64,000 bases of DNA. Source: Bathynomus jamesi (taxonomy: Eukaryota; Arthropoda; Malacostraca; Isopoda; Cirolanidae). Location of the stretch: positions 121,001 to 185,000 of the forward strand of contig JAJOZX010005515.1 in the NCBI GenBank assembly GCA_023014485.1. The letters are read 5' to 3'. The notes under the pieces were generated by a model. The model was not told the origin of the DNA and made no database searches. It worked only from the letters and a program-made list of their open reading frames with translations. Position numbers and translations under genes: made by a program. This document shows positions 43,861 to 54,756 of the stretch, in pieces; position 1 is the first letter of the stretch; every line of letters begins with the position of its first letter.

Positions 43861-45275
43861 GTAAGTAGTCTAACCAACAACTTGCATGTGAGCAATTGCC
43901 CTCAGATAGCCCAACTTATCAGTCTCTCCATCATAAGACCTAACCTTTGCTGCAAGTCGATTTGCTAAGAGAACATAGGCATTTCTGGATTAACATGAAT
44001 TCCAATATCTTTCCTGATTCCAATCAAGAAAGACCACACCGTGGGATGAGAACACATGAAAAACGACTTAAGAGAGTTATGAAATCCTTCACAACAGTTA
44101 GTGGTCTTGGGTGCAGAAGCCTCTGCATCCTCATAATGATTCCACACCAGTGGCTCAAACCTTGGATTTCGAACTCTTCCTCCAACTCGGGGTCTACGAA
44201 TGTAAGTTGGCTCAAAGTATGCACTTAAGTCATTAACTTCTGGCTCATCTGGAAAAGTGGCTCCCAACTCTTCGAATTTCTCTTCAACCTCATCAACAGG
44301 TACAAAAGCAAGTGCTGAAAGAGACTTCACCATGATTGCAAACTCATGTTCAGTCTCAAATCTGACTTTTAGACCCAACTCATTGACCTTTCTGATCACA
44401 GACTGATTGAAGTGAAAAAAGCAACCAGAAACTCGAGCTTGATGAAACTCATTTTTGAATGAATTGATTGCAGCCAACTCAAAATCCAGCAAAATCTTTG
44501 TAGGGTTCAGACCTTGAATCAGGTTTTTTCAAGATTTCAATCAAACGTGTGTATCTTATGTTTCAGCAGTTTTGTTTGGCAAAAGCAAGTAGATACAAGG
44601 AGGATACGAATTTCCAACCTTGGCATAAATGGTGTAAAGTTGAAAGAAAATTGTTGGAGTGGTGTAAAAAGTCCCATCCCCCATCCACACCTCACTTTGA
44701 AGACAATTAACCAACTCAAGTGTGCCAAGAACCAAGATTCTCAAAGGATCATCAACTCTAGAATCATGCAAGACAATGTCTGCATAGTCATTTGGTATTT
44801 CAAAGTTTCGAGACTGAGGAGGAGGTTGAATACCTTCAATTTGTTGGCGCTTGCGTTTGATACGTCATTCAATGGAAGACTTTTTTGCCATTCTAGCTAA
44901 GACATCATTGCTCAAGGGCTCCATATTGTCTCCAAGAATTGTCCTTGTGCTTGCACAGGTTGTTGCTGCATCCTCTTTAATTTTTGCAAGGACTGCATTT
45001 GCCTCTCCTTGAATTGAGTCTCCAGAGTGGGTGTGGTCAGAGGGCTCTTTCACAACATTCATGCCAGTTGTGATCATGGATGATCTGCATTTGAATTGCT
45101 GGTACTTCCTGCGCCTCCAATATTTTTTGCCATCTTCCATCCAAGCCTCATTTGTCCTAAGAACATACTCATGTCCTTGGTAGACCAAGATTTCCCCACC
45201 CTTTTGTGACTTAGAAAATTGCAGTGCCATTTTGAAGGAAAAAACGAGAAAAAAAACTGAGAGGAAAGAAGTCAA
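43860..45275 (-). pseudogene. MULE transposase with FLYWCH-type N-terminal finger
   Basis: The frame opens near 45225 (MALQFSKSQKGGEILVYQGH). A FLYWCH-like domain follows: NEAWMEDGKKYWRRRKYQQF, KCRSSM and DHTHSGD supply the Cys and His-x-His. The usual first Cys after YW appears replaced by Arg. The DDE core is in two later frames: WMGDGTFYTTPTIFF (first Asp, near 44680), LLDFELAAINSFKNEF (second Asp, 44490) with CFFHFNQSVIRKV, and NCCEGFHNSLKSF (Glu, near 44090). Weak continuation reaches about 43860. Frame breaks lie near 44865 and 44510. This is an arthropod-style Mutator-like element. Confidence 0.82.
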
Positions 45276-45689
45276 TATTCCGGAAAAATTAAAAACTTTG
45301 ACTTTCGCCGAGCACGGGGTCCGCGTTCTGGTACTCTTTGTCGCCTACTGATGAAATAAAGAGAAGAAACGCTCCAGGGTCGATCCAGGGTTGCCAACAA
45401 TGACAGAAAAATTTCGCCAAGTTATTGCCTATGTATCGCCAAGTTATTGCCTATTTATCGCCAAATTTCGCCAAAGTCATAAAAATACTGAAATATTTTT
45501 CGTCTGGCATCACGTGATTGTTTAATTGTTTTGTTTACTTTGCTTGCGAACCGTACGTAAATTGTGAGAACGATGAATAGTGCTTGATATGTAATCTTGT
45601 TGACGAGTTGGGGATGTTTTTTTATACTATCGGATTAATGTCTCTTAATTAGCAGCCAAGAATATATATTTACTGTATATATTTACTAT
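45276..45689. repeat. Spacer with short tandem repeats
   Basis: ATTTCGCCAAGTTATTGCCT-type units of about 21 bp repeat three times at 45410-45475. The remainder is unassigned. Confidence 0.7.
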
Positions 45690-45981
45690 GCACCTCAGTG
45701 GTGTAGTGGTTAGCGTCGCTGACTACGAATCCATCGGCCTTGGGTTCGAGACCTGGTGACGGCAGCCGGCGCGCAGCAAAACCCAGCTGTTCATCCTTCC
45801 ACATAATAAAGAAAGTGGTTGGTAGATAAATGGGTACCTAAATGGGTACCCTGGGTGGCCTACTGGTTAAGATGCTGGGCTGCTGGTGGGGCGTGGTTCG
45901 GATTCCACGTTAAACTGTAGGTCCAAGGTTGAGTGAAAAGCTTGACCTTCGTCAGAATGAACAATTCGGGCGGAAGCTAAC
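45690..45981 (+). mobile_element. Dimeric tRNA-derived SINE (SINE-1), plus copy
   Basis: Unit 1: GTGTAGTGGTTAGCG at 45701 and GGTTCGAGACC (45743-45753). Unit 2: CCTACTGGTTAAGATGC at about 45859 and GGTTCGGATTCC (45895-45906). The tail has TTGACCTTCGTCAGAATG and CGGGCGGAAGC, as in the minus copy at 25775. A and B boxes in both units make this a dimer of tRNA-like heads. Neither unit would fold as a functional tRNA with 3' CCA-ready acceptor stem. Confidence 0.82.
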
Positions 45982-46020
45982 CAAAGGTATACTGGTTCTA
46001 TTACTCCGCAACACAACAAA

Positions 46021-46188
46021 ATGGCGACGAGAATTTTGCTATTTTCAATGCTTGCAATAATGAATTTTTGCTTGCTTATTTTTTTTGCGATACTTACGTG
46101 CGGCTCATTGGTAAGAGAAACACCACCACCACCATGGCTCGGTCGACCGGCCGCTCACTACACACGCACTTATATAGGTTATAAGGCG
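46021..46188 (+). CDS. Candidate small secreted peptide or first exon with signal peptide
   Basis: An ATG in good context (CAACAAAATGG) opens a 56-codon frame. Residues 1-30 are strongly hydrophobic (MATRILLFSMLA, then LLIFFAILTCGSL), like a signal peptide with a small-residue cleavage region at CGS. Exactly after codon 30 lies TTG/GTAAGAG, a strong splice donor, so this could be a phase-0 first exon of a host gene; unspliced, it would end TRTYIGYKA and stop at 46188. Hydrophobic short ORFs arise by chance in AT-rich DNA, and no downstream exon was identified. Treat as a lead. Confidence 0.25.
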
Positions 46189-46714
46189 TGATGATCATGC
46201 CTAATGATCGTATACATCTATTTTGTACATTAATAATGTGAAATAGTAATTGATTTCCATACTGTACTTATTCGTTAGGATCCATTTAAAACTTTGGTGT
46301 TCGGAAGAGGGTGAAGGTCAAGAACGATGTTCATAACTCAGAATTTTTATCTGCATATCGAGAAGCAAATATATTAAATATTGAAAGAATAAGAGCGCAT
46401 TAGTGACACAACTGATATTAATACCATGGAAACATTACTACTACTATTACTACTGCTTACTGGTGTTACTGACAATAATAACTGAGATGATGATAATTTG
46501 GAAACTAACGTTGGGTTAGGCTGACTTGATTCAATGTATTTGCGGTTGAGATAATGATTGTAGGAAAAAAGTTACAGGAAAAAAAGCCACACGAAAAAAG
46601 TCACAGGAAAAAAAGTCAGAGATAAAAAGTCTAACAACCTAAATTCACCTAACCTAACCTAACTACCTGTGTTAGTTTCTCTTCCCGAGTAAATAGCCTA
46701 TATGGTTCCATGTC
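46189..46714. other. Unassigned spacer with two short tandem tracts
   Basis: 46563-46630 has a repeated 15-bp AGGAAAAAAAGTCAC-like unit. 46646-46660 holds three CCTAA pentamers. No gene recognised. Confidence 0.6.
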
Positions 46715-47460
46715 CTGACTGGTTGAGTTAGTACTGGTTGACCTGCACTGGTTGAGTTGGTGTACTGGTTGAGTTAGCAGTGGTTGACTTGCATTGGTTG
46801 AGTTGGTGTACTGATTGGGTTGGTCTACTGGTTGACTTAACACTGGTTAAGGTTACACTGGTTAGGTTGTCCTGTCACCCAATTCATGCTTTGTATGCCA
46901 GCTTTACTGGTTAAATCAGTGTTGGTTTGATTGTACTGGTTGAGTTAGTACTGGTTGAGTTAGCACTGGTTGAGTTGGTCTACTTAGCACTGGTTATGGT
47001 TACACTGGTTGAGTTGACATGGAACGATAATGGTATTATTAAGTAGAGTACAATTCATGCTTTGCATGCCAGCTTTACTGGTTGAATCAGTGTTGGTTTG
47101 ATTGCACTGGTTGAGTTAGTACTGGTTGAATTAGTACTGGTTGACTTGCACTGGTTGAGTTGGCCTACTGGTTGAGTTGGTCTACTGGTTGACTTAGCAC
47201 TTGTTAAGGCTACACTGGTTGAGTTGACATGGAACCATAATAATGGTATTATTAAGTAGAGTACAATTCATGCTTTGCATGCCAGCTTTACTGGTTGAAT
47301 CAGTGTTGGTTTGATTGTACTGGTTGAGTTAGTACTGGTTGACTTGCACTGGTTGAGTTGGTACTGGTTGAGTTGGAACTGGTTGAGTTGGCACTGGTTG
47401 AGTTGGTCTACTGGTTGACTTAGCACTAGTTAAGGTTACACTGGTTGAGTTGATATGGAA
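46715..47460. repeat. 15-bp minisatellite array, ACTGGTTG orientation, with higher-order units
   Basis: Units of ACTGGTTGAGTTGGT and variants form blocks separated by a conserved segment containing GTACAATTCATGC (about 46875, 47049, 47260), giving higher-order periods of roughly 170-215 bp. The same blocks occur inverted at 43262-43640. Confidence 0.92.
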
Positions 47461-48036
47461 CCATTTGTTTTGTATATGTGACGCCTCACTTTTCAGCGCG
47501 AACGTGGCCTCATGAAACAGAGTCAAATTTTCATGGCTGCGCCTATGTTTTAAATTTAATTTTTAAATTTATTTATTTTCCTAGTTTGGGGTAACCCTGT
47601 ACATGGTACTTATTCAGAATTAAATAGACAATTGAATTAATGTCTTATTCCTAAATTACATAGCTATTTAACATGTATATATTTTAAAAGTTATGTACTG
47701 AAAAATTTATAAAATTTTCCTTTCACAAACGAAAGAGAAGCCGCCATTTGGGCTGCGTTCGAGTGATTGTTTTCACGAACAATTTATTTATAGGTTAAAT
47801 TAGCCTTTGATTAAGTAATCAATTTCCTTATCATACTCCCATATGTAACACTATTAATATAAACTGTTTTATTATTAGGAAACACTAAAATTGTTATAGT
47901 TTAAATCTTATGTTCACAAATTAATTTAACTTTATACTTACATTATATGATTTAAGAGACATGGTTAAGCGCGTGACGTGAATACATACAAAGCCGAAGG
48001 CTTTGAAATGATTTACTATCGTTGGTAGCCATAAGG
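47461..48036. other. Unassigned AT-rich spacer
   Basis: No ORF or repeat border recognised. The end forms the left target duplication of the following MITE. Confidence 0.5.
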
Positions 48037-48770
48037 CAGCGTTTCTTAACCTTTTTCGACATCAGCACCCCCTGTAGTTACGTCTAGGCAGTCCAGCACC
48101 CCCTTCACCTGGTTAGTAGCAAAAAGTTAGCAAAAGTTAGTAGCAAAAAGCACCACGCAAATACAAAACAAATAAGAATATGAGTACAATTTATAGTTGA
48201 CCAATAATATTTTGAATAAAAAGATATCAAGTTAAAGCAACGTGAACATACATTTAAAAGCAGCACATTTAGAATAAAAAATAAACGAGGAAAATTTTAA
48301 AACGATATTAAGACAAGACACACAAAGAACTATATTTACAAATTCAAACCTAAATACTTTCTTGAATATAACAATATAATAAAATACTTGTTCTTGAATA
48401 TAACAATAGATCAAGCAGCCAAAAGAAATGTTAAGAATAACAATTAAGGAGAATTACATACCCCCTAATCTTGGGGTCAAAATCATGCAAAAAAAGTAAA
48501 TTTCTTGTGACACAGAGTCAACGTCTTCCTTCTTAATATTAATGGTGATAATGTAAACGTGCAATAAATCTTTCGTAATTAAATATATATTCAAATTCTC
48601 ATACAATAATATCTGTTAATAAAATAGAAAAGATTAGGAGTTTGTGAAGGAGTTTGGTTAACGGACCTAACGTATCCATACTGCACATGACAGAAGCCCT
48701 TTTCCAGCAACCCCTAAAATTTATTTCAGGACCCCCTGGGGGTGCTAGAACCCCAGGTTAAGAAACGCTG
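48037..48770. mobile_element. Non-autonomous hAT (MITE)
   Basis: Inverted ends CAGCGTTTCTTAACC and GGTTAAGAAACGCTG are perfect over 15 bp. Flanks CCATAAGG and CTCTAAGG agree at 6 of 8. Subterminal CAGCACCCCC and GGGGGTGCT words are also inverted. No ORF of interest. Confidence 0.85.
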
Positions 48771-48894
48771 CTCTAAGGGGAAATGCGTTGAATTTACTGT
48801 TCTTAATTCATCTTAAATAGAGCCCTATTTCCCACGGGCTCGAATAGAGAAACTGAAATAATATTAACAATGAGAGCAAAACGATTTTAAGATG

Positions 48895-49025
48895 GACAGA
48901 CATATTTTGAAATTGTGACGCAGTTATTTAGTGTTCATATTTATCTGAAAAAGAGAAAAGAGTTATTATATTTATGCATTTACTCATTCATTCCATGTAG
49001 GCTTGGTCTTCTAACAGTCTCACAA
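48895..49025. repeat. Dispersed repeat, copy 1
   Basis: About 130 bp (ATATTTTGAAATTGTGAC to TAGGCTTGGTCTTCTAAC) is closely repeated at 54757-54880 in the same orientation. No coding sequence. 49026-49307 is unassigned. Confidence 0.75.
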
Positions 49026-49307
49026 TAACTCTGGTGATGCGTTGTCTTTTTCATCGAGCAGATTTCGCGGTTCTAATCTCGCTTGGCATGTTATTCGTTT
49101 CTTAATTATTTATGGACGTAAAACTTAAAAGACAGTAATTAATACACGATTTCGATAATTTTCATAACTTCCTACTTATTTTAGAGTATTTAACTAACGT
49201 TATTGGCCTCTTTTATAATATTAAATCACTTACTTATAGAGATATAGTGTTATTTGAAAACTAATTTGTCTTTAATGATCTGATTGGGCAAAGTTGGAGG
49301 CGGGTAT

Positions 49308-49718
49308 CAGTGCCGGATCCAGGGGGGTTCATTGGGTGCCCGTGAAACCCCCACGAAATAATGAAGACACGAGAACAAGATATTATACTTGAGAGTAATT
49401 AATGATTTATACAATCGTTAGAAACTAAGCTTGCCTATCTCACACAGTGCATTAAATGCCTGATAATTATAACATCTTTTAAGAACCCTACATAGCACAA
49501 TTTAGATCGAGCAATAGCGTAACCCTTTTTTAAAATTTTGTAACTCATTTGCTCTAGTAACAACAATAAATAAATTATGTATTTGTGTAAAGAGATACAG
49601 AGTTTGAAGTTTGAATTATATAGATGTGAGTAAATCTTGTTGGTGGATTATATTTCGGAGCTATGATTACCAATGGCAGCAGTGAATCCCTGCTGAAAAA
49701 TTTCTGGATCCGTCCCTG
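49308..49718. mobile_element. Non-autonomous hAT (MITE), CGGATCCAG termini
   Basis: Inverted ends CAGTGCCGGATCCAG and CAGGGACGGATCCAG. The sequence GGGTATCA is present on both sides (49302-49309 and 49718-49725, overlapping the TIR by one or two bases), consistent with an 8-bp duplication. Confidence 0.8.
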
Positions 49719-49725
49719 GGTATCA

Positions 49726-50460
49726 CGCGATGAACACAGCTGTGTTTGATTGGCAAGCCTATCTTACGACCATGAACACAGCTAGCCTGTTGGTTCTGGC
49801 TTCGTGGTAAGTCACATACGCTCGTCCAAATTCAGAATGAGACTAGCTCCTACCTTTTACGATCCATCCATTAAACCTAACTTACATTTACACATTACGA
49901 ACTGTTATTTTATATTCATAAATAAATCCCGATTTTACAATCGCAACACGTGTAAAGGGTTATCCCCACTCTATAGAATTTAAACACTTCTTTCTGCGAA
50001 ATGATAATGAGGACTTCATTCGGGTGATATTATAATACAATTAGTAGCATTACCCAGCTTACTTCTAAGCCTAGTTGAGTTAGGCCTATCAGCGTACGCG
50101 GAAGTGTTAGGTCGTTCTGGTGTTCCTGAAACACCCACGACACGCCTGTCTCATACAAGAGTGGTTCTTGGGTTTTCTCGGACGTCTACCACGGCCTTGC
50201 TTTTGGATTCGAGCTTACCTGGTATTATTTTTCGCACCAGTGTTATGTGACTCCTATAAGTAGCTTAATTACGCCCTTTGGAACGATACCTGATTTCATC
50301 ACAATTTATTTATAAAATTTTACCATTCCGATTTTGTTTCACCTTTACATCACATTCAAAACACTATTCTCAGATTAAAAGTAAAACATGCTGTTATAAA
50401 AATAATTATTGTCCACTGAAGTCACAACATGGAACAAATAATTACAAAATTATATATATA
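49726..50460. other. Unassigned region ending in (AT)n
   Basis: I see no gene, RNA or transposon border here. Confidence 0.5.
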
Positions 50461-51102
50461 CAGGGTGTACATAAAGTCAGGATCTATTTTTGTGAAGCAC
50501 TTGGAAATTATATGGAATTCAATCATAAAATGATAAAGTGGTAACATTTATTAAATAATTAAGAGTAGGATTCGACGTGACGCCCATCAGTATCCCTGCA
50601 CAGCTCAAATCGTTCCGCAGCATTTCTAAACACATTCTGGAGCATTTGGGGTTATGTTATCTGCAGCAGTTCGTATACATGATGGTGCTCCTTGTCACTG
50701 TGCCAAAATTGTTCAGGATTATCTAAATGGACGTTTTCCAAATCGCTGGATCGGACGCGGAAGCAACAGACCTTGGCCAGCGAGATGACCAGATTTAACC
50801 CCTTTAGATTTCTTTGCATGGGGCTTTATCGAGTCGCACGTCTATCAGACGAAGATTACGAGTCTTGAAAACTTACGTACACGTATATGAACTGCTGCAG
50901 ATAACATAACCCCGCAAATGCTCCAGAATGTGTTTAGAAATGCTGCGGAACGATTTGAGCTGTGCAGGGATACTGATGGGCGTCACGTCGAATCCTACTC
51001 TTAATTATTTAATAAATGTTACCACTTTATCATTTTATGATTGAATGCCATATAATTTCCAAGTGCTTCACAAAAATAGATCCTGACTTTATGTACACCC
51101 TG
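50461..51102 (+). mobile_element. Foldback derivative of a DD41D mariner-type element
   Basis: Ends CAGGGTGTACATAAAGTCAG, flanked by TA. The arms match over about 205 bp (50461-50665 and 50898-51102). The right arm is the genuine 3' end with transposase C-terminus; the left arm is its inverted copy, so the original 5' half has been replaced. The transposase remnant (50673-50990) reads MMVLLVTV/HDGAPCHCAKIV, NRWIGRGSNRPWPAR, a stop, and [19 protein letters not shown], with 41 positions between Asps by my count. Confidence 0.85.
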
Positions 51103-51106
51103 TATA

Positions 51107-51510
51107 TGTAAAGAACGACGCTTGTGTAGAAGAGCGTTCCGCACAAGATGAGGAGGGAGAACGAACAAATGAAAAATGAGGTACCACCCGGGAATCGAAA
51201 CCGGGATCATCCGATTGCCGGTCAGATATGCTATCCACTACACCAGTGATGCACAAACCCTGGCCCGCGGGCCAAATGTGTCCCCCACGGGTCTTTTCAG
51301 TGGCCCCACGGGTCTTTTCAATTCAATGAAAAAGTTAGACTATAAAAGTGACCCAATTTATGACTTAGATGGAAAGTAAGTAGGCAATACATTTAGTTAT
51401 TTTCTTCGCTTGGCCCTCACATCAAAAGAGTTTGTGCACCACTGCACTACACCATGGACCACGATCAATCAGAAGTCGTAATTCTCCTACATACGAGCAG
51501 AAAACAATGC
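51107..51510 (-). mobile_element. tRNA-derived SINE-2, interrupted by a hAT MITE
   Basis: On the minus strand a tRNA-like head has GTGTAGTGGATAGCAT (A box) and GGTTTCGATTCCCGGG (B box, 51189-51202), followed by a unique body with TTGTGCGGAACGC and CGTCGTTCTTTAC. The head side is cut by a 201-bp MITE (51244-51444). It is a retroposon rather than a tRNA gene because the acceptor stem does not close. Confidence 0.75.
51244..51444. mobile_element. 201-bp hAT MITE in SINE-2
   Basis: Ends CAGTGATGCACAAAC and GTTTGTGCACCACTG with exact 8-bp target duplication CACTACAC (51236-51243 and 51445-51452). It carries inverted GGCCCGCGGGCC and duplicated CCCACGGGTCTTTTCA. Confidence 0.93.
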
Positions 51511-51589
51511 CCTGAGGTGGCACCTTCGCATGCCGTACATATACTCTATACATTTTAACGGCAAACAACACACAGTATAATTAATGTAA

Positions 51590-51685
51590 AGAACGACGCT
51601 TGTGTAGAAGAGTGTTCCGCACAAGATGAGGTGGGAGAACGAACAAATGAAAAATGGGGTACCACCCGGGAATCGGATGATCCAG
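51590..51685 (-). mobile_element. SINE-2 second copy, head-truncated
   Basis: Repeats the SINE-2 body (AAAGAACGACGCTTGTGTAG to ACCACCCGGGAATCGG) and stops inside the B box. 51686-52149 shows nothing recognisable. Confidence 0.8.
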
Positions 51686-52149
51686 GCTTATTTTGAAAAC
51701 ACTTTTTAACAGAGTAAGTGAATACTAAATATAATGATACACACCTTAAAGTTTCACATTTGCATAGTATATAATTAATAACTCTTAAAATATGGAAAAC
51801 GGGACGTATGGACACCCTAGACTGATATCCCATACCTCATTGGCTAAACGCAATACACATTTATAAAACAGAACCTGTTCAGTTGTTTACATGCCGATCG
51901 TCACGTAGCCCCTTGTTTTGGGGTTTATTTTAGGCCTACAAGAAATTTCTATTTTAATTACTTATGTGTTTCGTTTATACGTATGTTATGAATTCTATTA
52001 TTATATTTATTAATAAACCCCCAATTTCATTATCCCAACACGCGAAATAGAAATGACTCTAAAATAATCATTTATACACAATACAAATAAGGTAGAAATC
52101 AAGGTAGCAGACAATATAAGCTTATATAAAAAAATATTTTTACGCCCTT

Positions 52150-53230
52150 GGGAAAAGAGAAATGAGTTGTAAAGAAAGTATTGGTCCGATAAAAGATGGA
52201 ATGAACAAATACACAAATGACCCAGAGGAGATGAGCGAGTTGCTTAGGGAACAGTTCAACTCGTTCAGCCCCTCTAAGCTTGAGATGAAAATAGAAAACC
52301 CGGATGAATTCTTTGACGTAGATACAAATCAATTAAGAACAAGTGAGGGCACGAATCTATTAATTGATTTTGATTTCTTGGAAGGGAACATAATTAAAGC
52401 TCTCTCACAAACATGAGAAAATTCAGCACAGGACCAGACACATAGAGTGCCATGTTTCTCAAGAAATGCAAGGAAAGTATACCCAAACCATTATAATTAC
52501 CCTGGAGGAAATCACTCAACACAGGATAAATTCCATTTTCATTAAAGAACGCGAACATTGCCTCTTTATTCAAAAAGAGATAACAGAGAAGTGCCTCAAA
52601 TTATCGGCCAGTTTCATTTCCCTCCCACCATATGCGACACTTCTTTTAACGTGTAGTCAGAGACAAAATTGCTTACTACCTACACGAAAAGGAATTATTC
52701 AGTCTGAGCTAACATGGATTCAGGGCTGTAAGATCATACATACCAAAGTTATTAGATCATCAAGAGAAAATACTAAAAACTTTATGTCGAAGTTAAAATA
52801 CTCGTATATGATGTAATATATACTGATTTTGCTAAAACCGTCGATAAATGTGATCATAGGATTATCGCACACAAACGTAAGAAAAACGGAATTTGTGGAT
52901 AGCTGGGACGATAGATATTTAGTTTTCTGACCTAAAAGAATACAAAGAGCATTAGCAAATGGAGTTAAGTGTGAAATCTTACAAGTTATTAGCTCTGTCT
53001 CACAAGGTACAGCATTAGCCCCCTTGCTATTTATAATAGTGACTGTACACGCATATGCAGATATTAAAAACAGTGTCGTATCCTGCTCTGCTGATGTGAA
53101 AAAGATATGCAGCACTCTAGTACATGTAATAGACATTTGGTTATATATATATGAAACGTCTACTCGACATTTCACAATGAACTTAGCTTTCTGAAATGAA
53201 TAATATTTCCTAATATTTCAAATATGTGAA
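52150..53230 (+). mobile_element. LINE-C-type RT fragment (copy 3), heavily decayed
   Basis: The plus frame at 52162-52416 has ESIGPIKDGMNKYTNDPEEM, LLREQFNSF and NLLIDFDFLEGNIIKALSQ, the linker just before the RT. Later, in broken frames: EKCLKLSASFISLP (near 52600), VIYTDFAKTVDKCDH (near 52820), LALSHKVQH and SCSADVKKI (near 53090, a lost ADD box). Order and wording match LINE-C. It is truncated at both ends. Confidence 0.7.
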
Positions 53231-53256
53231 AACGATGCTTAACTGTTTCAGATATA

Positions 53257-54071
53257 TAGATGATTGCCAAAAGTAAATAAACACCACGATGATTGTTCTC
53301 AAGAACAAATGGCAAAGCTCATCAATAGAATGCCAGAGCGTATGTCAGTTTTACATAATGCAAAGGGGAAAGCTTCACGATTCTAAATACAGGGCTATTT
53401 AAATTGATTCATCCGATTTCAACTGAGAATACTTCCGTACCTATCAACCGTGCATCAACTGGGCATACACTACATGAAAGAAGAAATCTCCGAGTTTTAC
53501 AAGATCACCGCGAGAGGGCTCCAAAGTCACGCCGTGGCCTAGCCTAGCAACAAACAGTCAGTGTGAAAATGGCGTCCGCACAGCAGAAGGCGTTTTGTGT
53601 GTTGCCGTTTTCGAGCTGTAAATCGGTAGTCAGAGTGCAGCGTGAGTTTCGTCGACGTTACAGAACAGATCCACCTTAAGGATAATGTGTACGTGCCACC
53701 GTTGCCCACATCTTTGGATGAGCTCCGAACTCGCATTGTTACTGCCGTAGAGTCAGTGACAACGGACATGCTGGAGCGAGTATGGGAGGAATTCGACTAT
53801 CGTGTCGATGTTGCTCGTGTAACTAGGGGAAGTCACATAGAGCATTTATGAGGTGAGAGACAAAATTTGAACAGTTTTTCTTTTGGTTGATGTATCACAA
53901 ATCACTCTGTATTTGTAACATTAAAAAATATTCTCATTTGAAATCAGGTGAATCAATTTCAATAGCCCTGTATATTTATTCAATAAATCTGTTATTATTC
54001 ATTGACTTTTACTCTTAAATAAAAAAGTATGGAAAACCCGAAAGTGTCTATTTACTTTTGTCAGCCCTCTG
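53257..54071 (+). mobile_element. Tc1-like relic with nested mariner MITE
   Basis: Ends share CAAAAGTAAATA-ACAC about 12 bp from TA-flanked borders (53257 and 54071). After the left end, QEQMAKLINRMPERMSVLHN then GKASRF and a stop (about 53296-53385) is a Tc1 transposase C-terminus. The remaining interior is the MITE at 53390-53970. Confidence 0.65.
53390..53970 (+). mobile_element. Internally deleted mariner-type element joining N- and C-termini
   Basis: TIRs CAGGGCTATTTAAATTGATT and CAGGGCTATTGAAATTGATT, about 40 bp, flanked by TA. Inside, 53568-53676 encodes a transposase N-terminus (MASAQQKAFCVL, VQREFRRRYRTDPP). It is followed directly by the C-terminus in another frame (53677-53851: SLDELRTRIVTAVESVTTDM, ending RGSHIEHL). 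The whole catalytic core is deleted. Confidence 0.88.
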
Positions 54072-54146
54072 TATAAAAGCGTAGAAATGTAACATTTCAT
54101 TTGTATAAGTTAGTTTTCTATCGTTTGTGCCTAAACGTATGTGCAT

Positions 54147-54739
54147 TAGGGTGGATCGATTTTACATTTTTTTCGATTTCCATATTCTAATAGAGACAAA
54201 AACTTGCGCATGCATGAGAAAATAGCCTCTGCAAAATCTTAGCTTAATAGGTAATCATCTTCTGCCCCCGGCAGAGCGATGAAAATCATATTTTAGTAGT
54301 CAAAAACGTATTTTTAAACCCTAGCCTAGAGTCATAAAATTTTGCGTGTGTGTTATTTCATGCCTAAGCAACGATATAAATGATATGGGAAATATATAAA
54401 TGCATTATTTAAGACAAAGAGCCGATCTGAAAATATGTATATTATACACATATTTTCAGATCGGCTCTTTGTCTTAAATAATGCATTTATATATTTCCCA
54501 TAGCATTTATATCGTTGCTTAGGCATGAAATAACACACACGCAAAATTTTATGACTCTAGGCTAGGGTTTAAAAATACGTTTTTGACTACTAAAATATGA
54601 TTTTCATCGCTCTGCCGGGGGCAGAAGATGATTACCTATTAAGCTAAGATTTTGCAGAGGCTATTTTCTCATGCATGCGCAAGTTTTTGTCTCTATTAGA
54701 ATATGGAAATCGAAAAAAATGTAAAATCGATCCACCCTA
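54147..54739. mobile_element. Near-perfect 593-bp palindromic foldback element
   Basis: The two halves (about 290 bp each, centre near 54443) are complementary with only one or two mismatches seen. Ends TAGGGTGGATCG, with exact 8-bp target duplication ATGTGCAT (54139-54146 and 54740-54747). No coding capacity beyond artefact frames. Confidence 0.95.
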
Positions 54740-54756
54740 ATGTGCATTGTGGTTAA

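Noticed and set aside
46700..47460. CRISPR-like array of direct repeats
   Set aside because: Repeats are contiguous degenerate 15-mers without unique spacers, in a eukaryotic transposon-rich context with no cas genes.
51178..51245. Possible tRNA genes (also at 25980-26110 and 45695-45760)
   Set aside because: A and B boxes are present, but acceptor stems do not pair and the sequences sit at SINE heads that recur in the window.
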